In this document: positions 8,721 through 16,294 of the stretch, one piece after another
Position numbering within the stretch: position 1 is the first letter of the stretch
Layout: each line of letters begins with the position of its first letter
Assembly: GCF_019890615.1 (NCBI RefSeq)
Contig: NZ_JAINVZ010000027.1
Location: 1 to 64,000 of the forward strand
Direction: 5' to 3'
Source: Streptantibioticus parmotrematis
Lineage (GTDB): Bacteria; Actinomycetota; Actinomycetes; Streptomycetales; Streptomycetaceae
Length of the DNA stretch: 64,000 nucleotides
Program-made: the position numbers and the translations under genes
The notes under the pieces: model-generated
The model's database searches: none
What the model saw: only the letters and a program-made list of their open reading frames with translations
What the model was told of the DNA's origin: nothing

Positions 8721-9548
8721 TCAGCTCAGGCGGACGGCCATCTGGTCGCGCACGGCGGCGACTTCGGCGGCGTACGTGGTGAGGTCGACGGAACCGGCGC
8801 TCTTCGAATCGGCGTTCATATCGCAGACGACGCCGATGGTCCCGCGGTCGGCCCACACGCACACGGGTATCGGCCTTCCCGCCCTCGCGCCCTGACGCAT
8901 GACCTCGACACCGCAGGTCAGCGCATCGCCACCAGAAGGCGGTGTGATGTCGCGCAGTGGCTCGGCCAGGGTCGCGCCGACGGCGGTGAACTCCTTGGCG
9001 AACTGCTCCCGGACGAGGTCCGGTTCGTACACGGTCCCGTGGAAACCGGCCACGTAGAGCATGTCCTGCGGCGAGCCGGCGGGCAGGACACGGGTGTAGT
9101 AGAGCTGCGTGGTGTGCAGACCGGCGTAGTACAGGGGCTCGTCCCGGTGGCCGTTCATCGCCCTGTCCGCCGTGCCCCCGTCCGTCTTCACCAGCCGGAA
9201 GTCCCCGTACAGCAGGGTCTTCGGGGTGCTGAGGGTGTACTCAGGCGGGCGGGTGTAGACGTGGTGGTAGTCCCCGGCGATCTTGTACACGGGAAACCCG
9301 ACGACCACCAGGAGCAGCCCGGCCACGACGAACACCCAGGGATTGCGCGGCTTGCGCGGGGGTTCGGGGATGACGAAGTACGGCTGGTGGGGCGGGTAGG
9401 GGTTGTAGGGAACGTAGGGGCCGCCGGGTCTGGCGGGGTTGTCGTCGGAGGTTTCGGCGGCCTCGGTGGTCGTGGTGGGTGCGTTCGGTGCGTTCGGTGC
9501 GTCCGGTGCGTCCGGTGCGTTCGGCGTGTCGGGCTGAGGTGTGGACAT
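8721..9548 (-). CDS. Membrane-anchored protein with Pro-rich N-terminus, unknown function
   Basis: No family is recognised. The 275-residue protein begins with an Asn/Ala/Pro/Asp repeat (APNAPDAP type), then a Pro/Tyr-rich cytosolic stretch. One transmembrane segment (WVFVVAGLLLVVVGFPVY, around residues 97-114) follows, and then a soluble domain of about 160 residues presumably outside the membrane. That topology is common among streptomycete surface proteins. The ATG at 9548 has a G-rich Shine-Dalgarno; an upstream in-frame ATG at 9623 is less likely. It is convergent with the sugar permease and unlikely to share its function. Confidence 0.75.
   Translation of the reverse strand: MSTPQPDTPNAPDAPDAPNAPNAPTTTTEAAETSDDNPARPGGPYVPYNPYPPHQPYFVIPEPPRKPRNPWVFVVAGLLLVVVGFPVYKIAGDYHHVYTRPPEYTLSTPKTLLYGDFRLVKTDGGTADRAMNGHRDEPLYYAGLHTTQLYYTRVLPAGSPQDMLYVAGFHGTVYEPDLVREQFAKEFTAVGATLAEPLRDITPPSGGDALTCGVEVMRQGARAGRPIPVCVWADRGTIGVVCDMNADSKSAGSVDLTTYAAEVAAVRDQMAVRLS
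9481..9525. repeat. Five 9-bp tandem repeats inside a coding region
   Basis: Five tandem copies of GCGTTCGGT, with C/T changes at one position, encode the Ala-Pro-Asn/Asp repeats at the N-terminus of the protein read on the minus strand. The near-perfect DNA identity indicates recent slippage. Copy number probably varies between strains without breaking the frame. Confidence 0.85.
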
Positions 9549-9702
9549 GCTGGAGTCGATCCCCCCTGCTGGTACGCGGCACGGCGCGCGGCTACGGAAC
9601 CCCCCGGCGCGACGCCATGTCATGTACGCGTTGTAATGAGGCGTACATCATGCCGTACGTGGCGGATGACGTCTCCGATCACGCCCCAGATCACGCCCCC
9701 GA

Positions 9703-10266
9703 CTACGCCTCCGCGGCAGCCGGAGCCGCGACCGCGTCGGGCGGGGACTGGTCACCGGCGGCGAGGTCGTTGCCGACCTGGCCGCCGAGCGTCATGACGT
9801 TGAGCGTGGCGGAGTTCTCGTTGGCGATGGCCTTCTCCACGCGCGCCACCAGCAGGCGGAACGCGGCGGTGTCGTCCAGCCCGGTGTACGGGCCGACGCG
9901 GGCCTCGTAGTAGATGCGTTCGTGGCCGAGGAGTTGCTCGGTCGAGCGGTAGTTCTTCCACTGCTCGCGGTAGCGGTAGACGCTCTCCAACGAGACGGAG
10001 CCGGTGACGACCAGGCTGAGCGCGGTGGCGATCTCACGGGCGTACGGCATGCCGATGTTGAGCAGCACGGGCACGAGCGCGGCCCCCACGACGGAGACGG
10101 TGCGCATGCGCAGGTACATCGCCTTGGTGCGGATCGCTTTGCGGTCGTACCACTCCTGGTAGGCGGCGAGCCGGGTGTCGAGATACCGGCGAGCGGTGAT
10201 CCGCCCGGTGGGCGTCGCAGGTTCGTCGTTGTCGCCCGGGGCGGAGGCGGTGGCGTTGTCGGTCAC
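9703..10266 (-). CDS. DUF4231 membrane protein (SLATT-like two-TM domain)
   Basis: This 187-residue protein begins with RITARRYLDTRLAAYQEWYD, resembling the start of DUF4231. Two hydrophobic helices follow (around SVVGAALVPVLLNIGM and IATALSLVVTGSVSLESVY), then a helical cytosolic tail with YREQWKNYRSTEQLLGHE. DUF4231 belongs to the SLATT group of two-TM proteins, proposed from comparative genomics to be membrane-perturbing effectors of bacterial conflict systems. The GTG start at 10266 overlaps the stop of the upstream DUF397 gene (GTGA), so translation is probably coupled. The family call comes from pattern recognition, not an alignment. The effector role is inference. Confidence 0.68.
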   Translation of the reverse strand: MTDNATASAPGDNDEPATPTGRITARRYLDTRLAAYQEWYDRKAIRTKAMYLRMRTVSVVGAALVPVLLNIGMPYAREIATALSLVVTGSVSLESVYRYREQWKNYRSTEQLLGHERIYYEARVGPYTGLDDTAAFRLLVARVEKAIANENSATLNVMTLGGQVGNDLAAGDQSPPDAVAAPAAAEA

Positions 10267-10568
10267 AAGTCCCGCGCGAGAGTGAGGAATTCGGACCAGG
10301 CGGTGGGGGCGAAGGTGAGGTGGGGGCCGTCCTTGTCCTTGGAGTCGCGGACGTGGATGACTTCCGGGCAGGCGGCCACCTCCACGCACGCGTCGCCGGA
10401 GTCGCCGCTGTGGCTGGATTTGTGCCAGGAGACGGCGACTTCCACGCAATCCCCGTCCCCGCCGCTGCTGTAGGTCGACTTGCGCCAGGAGAAGGAGATT
10501 TCAACGCAGTTGTCACCCTGCGACCCGCTGTGGCTGCTCTTGAACCAGGCCAGTCCGGACGTGCTCAT
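10263..10568 (-). CDS. DUF397 protein with three tandem signature segments
   Basis: DUF397 proteins are usually 60-80 residues; this one has 101. The N-terminal DUF397 signature, a W-x-KS(S/T)(H/Y)S segment followed by a CVE(V/I) segment, occurs three times. The copies start near residues 8, 28 and 48, and a single normal C-terminal half (RDSKDKDGPHLTF, then WSEFL) follows. It therefore looks like an internal triplication of the first half. DUF397 proteins are small partners of XRE-DUF5753 regulators in actinomycetes. The gene lies between the other DUF397 gene and the DUF4231 gene, with its stop overlapping the latter's start. Confidence 0.85.
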   Translation of the reverse strand: MSTSGLAWFKSSHSGSQGDNCVEISFSWRKSTYSSGGDGDCVEVAVSWHKSSHSGDSGDACVEVAACPEVIHVRDSKDKDGPHLTFAPTAWSEFLTLARDL

Positions 10569-10620
10569 AGCCGCTCCCTGGAGTGTGGAGTGCGAAGACC
10601 ACCTGTTGGCGAGCTGGAGC

Positions 10621-10866
10621 TCAGAACTGCTGTACGTAGGCGAGGAATTCAGACCAGGCGGAAGCGGAGAAGGTGAGGTTCGGACCGGTCTTGTCCTTGG
10701 AGTCCCGCACGTGGACGGCCTCGGGGCAAGCCGCGACTTCCACGCAGTCGTCACCGCTGCCGCTGCTGTAGCTGGACTTCTGCCAAGCGAGGGCGACCTC
10801 GATGCAGTCATCTCCTGAGCTGCTGCTGTAGGTGCTCTTGAACCAGGCCAGTTCGGTTGTGCTCAT
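10621..10866 (-). CDS. DUF397 protein with two signature segments
   Basis: This 81-residue protein has the DUF397 layout: W-x-KSTYSSSSGDDCIEV, a second KSSYSSGSGDDCVEV, then CPEAVHVRDSKDK, LTFSASAW and EFLAY. It starts inside the last codons of the XRE gene (ATGA overlap), so the two products are probably made together. About 75% of its C-terminal half matches the neighbouring longer DUF397 protein, which points to a local gene duplication. In characterised pairs, DUF397 proteins act with the XRE regulator to influence antibiotic production and development. Its molecular role is unknown. Confidence 0.88.
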   Translation of the reverse strand: MSTTELAWFKSTYSSSSGDDCIEVALAWQKSSYSSGSGDDCVEVAACPEAVHVRDSKDKTGPNLTFSASAWSEFLAYVQQF

Positions 10867-11699
10867 AGCGCTCCTCGCATCTTCTGCAGCAGGCTCACGG
10901 AGTCCTCAAGCGTAAGTGCCTGTGAGCGCATCCTGGCATACCTGCTCTGCAGAACGCTGATGGTCTTGGGATCGGCGATGAACTGTCCGCTCTCCTGACC
11001 TTCGTTGTACCCGTACCATCGGTGCTCCATCGTTTCCAACAGTCGGATCGGGCCATGCATCCCGGCATGCTCCACCCGCACCAAGGGCATGACTTGGACC
11101 TCGATGTTCCGACGACCGGAGAGTTCCAGCACATGGTCAATGAGCTCTCGCGTCACACCCGCCCCGCCCATCCGCCGAAGGAAAAGGTGCTCCTCCAGGA
11201 TGAAGCCGTAGGACGTGTTCGGCCGTTCCCACAGCAACCGCTGTCGCTCAGCGCGAGCCTGCCACTGGGCCTCGATCTGATCGTCGCTGAGTGGTGGTAG
11301 CTGGTTGGCGAACAGACTCCTCGCGTAGGCCTCAGTCTGAAGCAGCCCGGGGATCAGCCGACACTCGTACGTGTACAGGGTGATCGCGGTCGCCTCCAAC
11401 AGGGCCCACCGGCGGAACCACGCCGCCAGCCCCGGCTGCCGCCCCAGATGCCGTAATGCCTTCCGCAACGCCCCCGTGTTCCCCAGCACCTCCTCCGCCC
11501 GTTCCACGAACTTCACGTCCGGCATGCGGCGGCCCAGTTCGATCGACGCCACCGTGTGCTTGGAGAACCGCACGAGCGCGGCGAACTCCTCCCGGCTCAG
11601 GCCCGCGTGCTCGCGCAGCGCCTGGACGACCGCGCCGAAAGTCTTCAAGCTGTCCGAGGGATCAGGCTCGTTGCAGCTGTCGAACGTCCCGTCGACCAT
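10863..11699 (-). CDS. XRE-family regulator with DUF5753 (Scr1-type) domain
   Basis: The protein has about 278 residues. Residues roughly 18-72 form a helix-turn-helix (LSREEFAALVRFSKHTVASI, ELGRRMPD). The remainder is DUF5753, recognisable from TLYTYECRLIPGLLQTEAYA and the later HYxV-like core (IEVQVMPLVRVEHAGMHGP). Such regulators are abundant in streptomycetes and pair with DUF397 proteins. The exact start is uncertain: ATG at 11699 is given, but GTG at 11708 and TTG at 11720 lie behind a GGAGG at about 11725-11730. It heads a four-gene coupled operon and is divergent from an RsbW-like ATPase gene. Confidence 0.88.
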   Translation of the reverse strand: MVDGTFDSCNEPDPSDSLKTFGAVVQALREHAGLSREEFAALVRFSKHTVASIELGRRMPDVKFVERAEEVLGNTGALRKALRHLGRQPGLAAWFRRWALLEATAITLYTYECRLIPGLLQTEAYARSLFANQLPPLSDDQIEAQWQARAERQRLLWERPNTSYGFILEEHLFLRRMGGAGVTRELIDHVLELSGRRNIEVQVMPLVRVEHAGMHGPIRLLETMEHRWYGYNEGQESGQFIADPKTISVLQSRYARMRSQALTLEDSVSLLQKMRGAL

Positions 11700-11786
11700 G
11701 ACGTGCACCCACTTCCGCAAAGCCTCCGCGAGAAATCAACTGCAATATGATTACGGAGGGTTACGCGTACTGTCCACCCATCGTGC

Positions 11787-11809
11787 GCGTACGCTGACGG
11801 AGCGTACGC
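11787..11809. promoter_or_regulatory. Perfect inverted repeat in the divergent XRE/ATPase control region
   Basis: GCGTACGCT at 11787-11795 and AGCGTACGC at 11801-11809 form a perfect 9-bp inverted repeat with a 5-bp spacer. It lies about 50-90 bp from each divergent start codon. It is a natural candidate operator for the XRE protein, though it could also form an RNA hairpin in the ATPase leader. Confidence 0.45.
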
Positions 11810-11856
11810 ACCCGGACCCTGGCGAGCCGTCGTGGACGCGGGCCACATTGGCCCGC

Positions 11857-12330
11857 ATGAACGCAACGCCGGTGGCCGGTGAGCAGGCCGAGACCGCAGA
11901 AGTCATCGCAGAGGTACGGGTGTTCGTCCAGCGCTTCAGCAGTACGCCGAGGGGCGCGAGCGCGGCGCGGCGGGAGGCGATGGCGAGGCTGGCGCGCTGG
12001 GGCGTGCCGAGGGAGTCGTCGGCGGCGGAGTCGGCGGAGCTGATCGTGGCCGAGCTGGCGGCGAACGCGGTGACGCACGGCGCAGTGGCGGGCCGGGACG
12101 CCGAGTTGAGGGTGACGCTGGTGCCGGGGACGTTGCGGATCGAGGTGACGGACACCCGGGCGGAACGGCGACCGCCCGACCCCGGACACCTGGCCGACGC
12201 ACCCACGCTGGCCGAGTCGGGCCGTGGGCTGCGGCTGGTCGAGGCGCTGGCGGATCGATGGGAAGTGCGGGAGCGCCCGCCGGTGGGGAAGACGGTGTGG
12301 GCGGAGCTGGACCTGCCGGGAGTACGGTGA
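11857..12330 (+). CDS. RsbW/SpoIIAB-like ATP-binding protein (anti-sigma kinase fold)
   Basis: This 157-residue protein carries a HATPase_c fold. The N box is seen in ELIVAELAANAVTHG, and the G boxes in VTDTR and ESGRGLRLVEALADRW. Proteins of this type either phosphorylate anti-sigma antagonists or act as stand-alone ATPases near XRE-DUF5753/DUF397 genes in streptomycetes. That arrangement is found here, across a divergent promoter region. The ATG at 11857 gives the expected N-terminus but has no clear Shine-Dalgarno. Its last four bases overlap the next gene's GTG. Confidence 0.85.
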   Translation: MNATPVAGEQAETAEVIAEVRVFVQRFSSTPRGASAARREAMARLARWGVPRESSAAESAELIVAELAANAVTHGAVAGRDAELRVTLVPGTLRIEVTDTRAERRPPDPGHLADAPTLAESGRGLRLVEALADRWEVRERPPVGKTVWAELDLPGVR

Positions 12331-12617
12331 GCGCGCCGGGGGACGCACGGGGGCTGGCACGGGGCATCGCCATCGTGACGTGGACGTACCTCTGTATCGC
12401 CGCGCTGGTGACGTGTGGTGTGGCGTGGTCGGGGCTGCGAGCAGTGGGATGGGTGTTCACAGCGGGCTTCGTGGGATCGGTCCCGTTGCTGGTCCTGGTG
12501 GTGGCGTTCAACCGCCCGCGGTTCCTGGTGATCCCCAGCGCGCGGCACCTGACCCGGGCCGACGTCAAGGCGGGGGTCTGGACCGGTCGGCCGGTGCGGC
12601 ACGGCGTCCAGCCGTAA
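12327..12617 (+). CDS. Small two-TM membrane protein, unknown function
   Basis: The protein has 96 residues with two hydrophobic helices (around IVTWTYLCIAALVTCGVAW and VFTAGFVGSVPLLVLVVAF) and a charged C-terminus. The GTG start overlaps the stop of the ATPase gene (GTGA), so it is likely co-translated with it. No family is recognised. Membrane partners downstream of RsbW-like ATPases might tether or regulate them, but nothing in the sequence proves this. Confidence 0.7.
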   Translation: MSAPGDARGLARGIAIVTWTYLCIAALVTCGVAWSGLRAVGWVFTAGFVGSVPLLVLVVAFNRPRFLVIPSARHLTRADVKAGVWTGRPVRHGVQP

Positions 12618-12622
12618 TCGCG

Positions 12623-12652
12623 TTGCCGGGGCCGTGTCGTCGTCGTTAGCGT
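12623..12652 (+). promoter_or_regulatory. Promoter of the methyltransferase gene
   Basis: TTGCCG at 12623-12628, an 18-base spacer, and TAGCGT at 12647-12652 form a good housekeeping-type promoter. Seven bases separate the -10 from the GTG at 12660, so the mRNA is probably leaderless. Confidence 0.6.
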
Positions 12653-12659
12653 GCGGCGG

Positions 12660-13523
12660 GTGAACGAGGGGAACGGCGCGCGGCCCGGGCCGGCGGACTG
12701 GCGTGAGGCGAACCGGGCGATGTGGGACGAGCGCGTCCCCCTCCACGTCGCGAGCGACTTCTACGACCTGGCGGCCTTCAGGGCGGGCCGGGACGCGTTG
12801 CGCGGCTTCGAGGTGGACGAGGTCGGCGACGTGAACGGCAAGAGCCTGCTGCACCTCCAATGCCATCTGGGCACGGACACCCTGTCGTGGGCGGCCCGGG
12901 GCGCACGGGTGACAGGCCTCGACTTCTCTCCCCAAGCGGTGTGCGCGGCACGGGAGTTGACGAAGTCACTGGGCTGGGACGAGTCGACGGCACGGTTCGT
13001 CGAGGCGGACGTGTACGACGCCGTGCCCGCGGTGGACGGGCAGCGTCACGACATCGTCTACACGGGCCTGGGCGCGTTGTGCTGGCTGCCGGACGTGCCG
13101 CGCTGGGCGCACACGGTGGCACGACTGCTGAAGCCGGGCGGGTTCCTGTACCTCGCCGAGTTCCACCCGGTGGGAACGAGCCTGTCGGAGCGGGACCCGA
13201 GCCGGTTCGCCATCGACTACTTCCACCGCGAGGCGCTGGTCTACGAGGACGAGGGCACGTACGCGGCGAAGGGCGCGGAAACCCACGGCAACCGCTCGGT
13301 GGAGTGGCAGCACCCGGTGTCGGAGGTCGTGACGTCGCTCATCGAGGCGGGCCTGCGGCTGGAGTTCCTGCGCGAATGGGATTTCACGCTGTTCGAGCAC
13401 ACGGCGGGCATGGTCAAGTGTCGTGACACGAGCGGCCGTTCGGGCAGCGGGGCGACGGCTTTCCGACTGCCGCCGGGCGCGCCGCGCGTCCCGCTGATGT
13501 ACAGCCTGCGGGCCTCGGCCTGA
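12660..13523 (+). CDS. SAM-dependent methyltransferase (class I)
   Basis: This 287-residue protein has an SAM-binding motif I (LLHLQCHLGTDTLSWA), the acidic end of beta 2 (VTGLDFSP) and a motif-IV region (ADVYDAV, then HDIVYTGLGALCWL). LLKPGGFLYLAEFHP closes the Rossmann fold. The N-terminal REANRAMWDERVPLH is typical of a large actinobacterial methyltransferase group with unknown small-molecule substrates. GTG 12660 is chosen over GTG 12651 because a promoter -10 ends seven bases before it. The last 25 or so residues are Ser/Gly/Arg-rich. No pathway neighbour suggests a substrate. Confidence 0.85.
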   Translation: MNEGNGARPGPADWREANRAMWDERVPLHVASDFYDLAAFRAGRDALRGFEVDEVGDVNGKSLLHLQCHLGTDTLSWAARGARVTGLDFSPQAVCAARELTKSLGWDESTARFVEADVYDAVPAVDGQRHDIVYTGLGALCWLPDVPRWAHTVARLLKPGGFLYLAEFHPVGTSLSERDPSRFAIDYFHREALVYEDEGTYAAKGAETHGNRSVEWQHPVSEVVTSLIEAGLRLEFLREWDFTLFEHTAGMVKCRDTSGRSGSGATAFRLPPGAPRVPLMYSLRASA

Positions 13524-13552
13524 GTACCTCGGCCCGAGAGCCCTCGGCCTGG

Positions 13553-14191
13553 TCACCCTCGCGCCGGACGACCGCGCGGGGTGGCGGGCCGAGGCCCGGC
13601 CGCCGCCGCGCGCGGAGAGGAGCGGGCCGCTTCCCACGCCGCCTCGATCATCCGGAACGTCTCGTCCAGCGCCGCGTCCGGATCGTCCGCGTCACGCGCC
13701 AGCGAGTAGGCGTCGATCACGAATCTCGCGATCGTGCGGCAGGCCGTCGGCGTCGGGGTCAGCCGGGCGTCGGCGGTCATGGCCGCCGCCAGCGACTCCG
13801 CGTGGCGCAGCCGCATCGACTCCTCGTACGCGCGCAGGGCGGGGGTTTCGTCGATCAGATGCCACGTCGGGCCGGCGTCGTCGCCGGTGCAGTGGCGTAC
13901 CAACGCCTCGACCTCGTGCCGTAGCGCGGGGACGAGCGGCTCGTGCGCGGCCCGATCGGTGACCGCCCGGGTGAGGCGTCGCTCGAACTCGTCGTCCTGC
14001 TCGAAGACCAGGGCCTCTTTCGAGGCGAAGTGGGAGAAGAGCGTGGTCACGGCCACGTCCGCCTCTGCGGCCACGTCGCGGATGCCCACGGCGTCGTACC
14101 CGCGTTCCAGGAAGAGCCGCAGGGCGGTGTCGGCGATCTTCTGGCGGGTCGCGGCCTTCTTGCGCTCGCGACGCCCGGGTGGCGCGGTCAT
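13553..14191 (-). CDS. TetR-family transcriptional regulator
   Basis: In this 212-residue protein the N-terminal 60 residues form the TetR DNA-binding domain, with RQKIADTALRLFLERGYDAV and AVTTLFSHFASKEAL as helix-turn-helix landmarks. The C-terminal domain, a ligand and dimer domain, has no recognisable family. The gene is divergent from a quinone-oxidoreductase-like gene, and a perfect palindrome lies in the 70-bp gap, so it probably represses that neighbour and itself. A TAGCGT element six bases upstream of the ATG suggests a leaderless transcript. Confidence 0.9.
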   Translation of the reverse strand: MTAPPGRRERKKAATRQKIADTALRLFLERGYDAVGIRDVAAEADVAVTTLFSHFASKEALVFEQDDEFERRLTRAVTDRAAHEPLVPALRHEVEALVRHCTGDDAGPTWHLIDETPALRAYEESMRLRHAESLAAAMTADARLTPTPTACRTIARFVIDAYSLARDADDPDAALDETFRMIEAAWEAARSSPRAAAAGPRPATPRGRPARG

Positions 14192-14234
14192 GCCCGCACG
14201 CTACCAGATGCGAAACTGAATCTGTTCCGAAATG

Positions 14235-14245
14235 CTAACTGTTAG
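14235..14245. promoter_or_regulatory. Candidate TetR operator
   Basis: CTAACTGTTAG at 14235-14245 is a perfect palindrome around a central T in the gap between the divergent tetR and oxidoreductase genes. The surrounding AT-rich sequence contrasts with the genome and includes likely promoter elements. Confidence 0.5.
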
Positions 14246-14261
14246 TGTTACGGTCGGCGGC

Positions 14262-15158
14262 ATGAGAAAAGTGAGCTTCGCCGAGTTCGGCGGCCCGGAC
14301 GTCCTGCGCCTCGTCGACGCCGAGGAGCCCCACGCGGGCCCCGGCCGGATACGTGTCGCCGTGCGGGCGGCGGGCGTGAATCCCGTCGACTGGAGGATCC
14401 GTGAGGGGCAGAAGCTGAGTGCCCATCCGATCGCGTTGCCGTCCGGTGTCGGACTGGACGCCGCGGGGGTGGTGGACGAGGTCGGGGAGGGTGTCGAAGG
14501 GGTCGCGGTCGGGGACCGTGTGTTCGGCGAAGGGGCGAGCACGTACGCGGAGTTCGCCGTGCTGACGGCCTGGGCGCGGATGCCCGAGGGGCTGACGTTC
14601 GAGGAGGCGGCCGGGTATCCGTCGGTGGTGGAGACCGCGGTACGTGTCATCCGCGAGGTGGGCGTGCGGCCCGGGCAGACGTTGCTGGTCAGCGGGGCGG
14701 CCGGGGGAGTGGGATCGGCGGTGCTCCAGATCGCCCGCGAACGCGGCGTCACGGTGATCGGCACGGCCGGCGCCGCCAACCAGGACTACCTGCGCGGCCT
14801 GGGCGCGCTTGCCACGACGTACGGCGCGGGCTGGGTGGAACGAGTACGGGCGCTCGGCGCGGTCGACGCGGCCCTCGACCTGGCCGGCGCGGGGGTGCTC
14901 CCCGAACTCGTCGAGCTGGTCGGGGATCCGCGCGGGGTGATCACCATCGCGGACCTGTCCGCGCCGGACCACGGGGTCCGGTTCTCCGGCGTGGCCGGCA
15001 GCGTGCCGGACGCGCTCGCGGAGGCGGTCGACCTCATCGCGCGGGGCAGGCTCCACATCCCGGTGGAGAAGTCGTATCCGCTGGAGGAGGCGGCCGCGGC
15101 CCACGTCGACAGCCAGGCCGGGCACACGCGGGGACGGCGGGTGCTGGTCGTCGTGTGA
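14262..15158 (+). CDS. NADP-dependent quinone oxidoreductase-like protein (zinc-free MDR family)
   Basis: This 298-residue medium-chain dehydrogenase/reductase shows the N-terminal GroES-like domain (VRAAGVNPVDWRIREG) and a Rossmann nucleotide-binding motif LVSGAAGGVGSAVLQIA. The catalytic-zinc ligands of alcohol dehydrogenases are missing, which places it with the quinone reductase / zeta-crystallin group. These enzymes reduce quinones or enones with NADPH. The ATG at 14262 directly follows the GTCGGCGGC stretch. The divergent TetR gene suggests induction by an electrophile or small aromatic compound. Confidence 0.88.
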   Translation: MRKVSFAEFGGPDVLRLVDAEEPHAGPGRIRVAVRAAGVNPVDWRIREGQKLSAHPIALPSGVGLDAAGVVDEVGEGVEGVAVGDRVFGEGASTYAEFAVLTAWARMPEGLTFEEAAGYPSVVETAVRVIREVGVRPGQTLLVSGAAGGVGSAVLQIARERGVTVIGTAGAANQDYLRGLGALATTYGAGWVERVRALGAVDAALDLAGAGVLPELVELVGDPRGVITIADLSAPDHGVRFSGVAGSVPDALAEAVDLIARGRLHIPVEKSYPLEEAAAAHVDSQAGHTRGRRVLVVV

Positions 15159-15400
15159 GGCGGGCTCGACCGGTGCGAGGGGCGGGCGCGGTGAGCGGGC
15201 GTCGCGAATGGGCGTTACGGGGGGCGTTACGAATGGGCGTCACGAGCGGGTGCCGATGCCGGGTGCCGCGACCGGGTGTCGATGCCGGGTGCCCCGAGCG
15301 GGTGCGGAGGCCGCGGACCGGCGGCCGTAACACCCCATCGCGTCGCGGGAATCGGGCGAAGCCCCCAGCCGCCCCTGCGCCGCTCGGTAGGCTCGCCACC

Positions 15401-16174
15401 GTGCCCGACATCGGCCCGGATTCCCACCTCCTCACCGCCACCGACGACAAGCGGGGGTGGCTCGCGCACGGGGACGGTGTGGCGCCCCACCGTCATGCGG
15501 ACGGGCAGTTGCTCTATCCCTCGGCGGGTGTCCTCGCCACCACCACGGAACGCGGTACGTGGGTCGCCCCGCCCAACCGTGTCGTGTGGACGCCGCCGGG
15601 TTTCGAGCACGGCCACCGCGCGTACGGGCAGACGGACGTGCGGGTGGTGGAGATGGCCCGTGGGCTGTGCGCCTCGTTGCCGGACCGGCCGATGGTCTTC
15701 TCGGTCTCGCCGTTGCTGCGGGAGGTGTTGCTGGTCCTCACCGGCGGGCGCGCGTTGCGGCCGGGCGCCCGGGACCGGCTGCGCGAGGTGGCGGTCGACG
15801 AACTCGCCGACCTCGGCGAAGAGGATCTGTACCTTCCGGAGCCCGCCGACGACCGTCTGCGCGCGGTCACCGGCCTCCTGCACGCCGACCCCGCGAACCC
15901 TTCGACGCTGGCGCAACTCGGGCGGACGGTCGGGGCGAGCGAACGCACCCTGAGCCGCCTGTTCCGGACCGAGTTGGGGATGAGCTTCCACCGCTGGCGG
16001 AGCCTGCTGCGGGTCCAGCACGCGCTGGTCAGGCTGGTCGAGGGGGACGCGGTCATCGACACGGCCACCCGGCTGGGCTGGGCCAATCCCACGAGTTTCA
16101 TCGAGGCGTTCACCGCCGTCGTCGGCCAGACGCCGGGGCGGTATCAGGCGGAGCTGCGGCGGGGGGACCGCTGA
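15401..16174 (+). CDS. AraC-family regulator with N-terminal cupin domain
   Basis: The protein has 257 residues. The N-terminal half is a cupin-like sensor (HRHADGQLLYPSAGVL, then WVAPPNRVVWTPPGFEHGH). The C-terminal 100 residues carry two helix-turn-helix motifs (LAQLGRTVGASERTLSRLFR and IDTATRLGWANPTSFIEAF, the AraC signature). GTG 15401 is chosen because TAGGCT (15388-15393) ends seven bases upstream, giving a leaderless transcript. The upstream 240 bp are degenerate GGGTG(C/T)CG(A/C)-type repeats with no gene. It may control the hydroxylase gene that follows, but this is not shown. Confidence 0.87.
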   Translation: MPDIGPDSHLLTATDDKRGWLAHGDGVAPHRHADGQLLYPSAGVLATTTERGTWVAPPNRVVWTPPGFEHGHRAYGQTDVRVVEMARGLCASLPDRPMVFSVSPLLREVLLVLTGGRALRPGARDRLREVAVDELADLGEEDLYLPEPADDRLRAVTGLLHADPANPSTLAQLGRTVGASERTLSRLFRTELGMSFHRWRSLLRVQHALVRLVEGDAVIDTATRLGWANPTSFIEAFTAVVGQTPGRYQAELRRGDR

Positions 16175-16294
16175 GCAGGAGGTGGCCGGTGGTGTGGCCT
16201 CCGGGTGATGTGGTCCCCGGTAGTGGCGGGTTTCCGGAACATCCTGTCAGGTTGCCGGTTCCGCGCAGATCCGCCGTCCCGTGACCATGGAGGC

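Noticed and set aside
15159-15400. N-terminal extension of the AraC regulator over the GGGTG-rich region
   Set aside because: The extension is low-complexity Arg/Gly/Pro from degenerate repeats, and a leaderless promoter fits GTG 15401.
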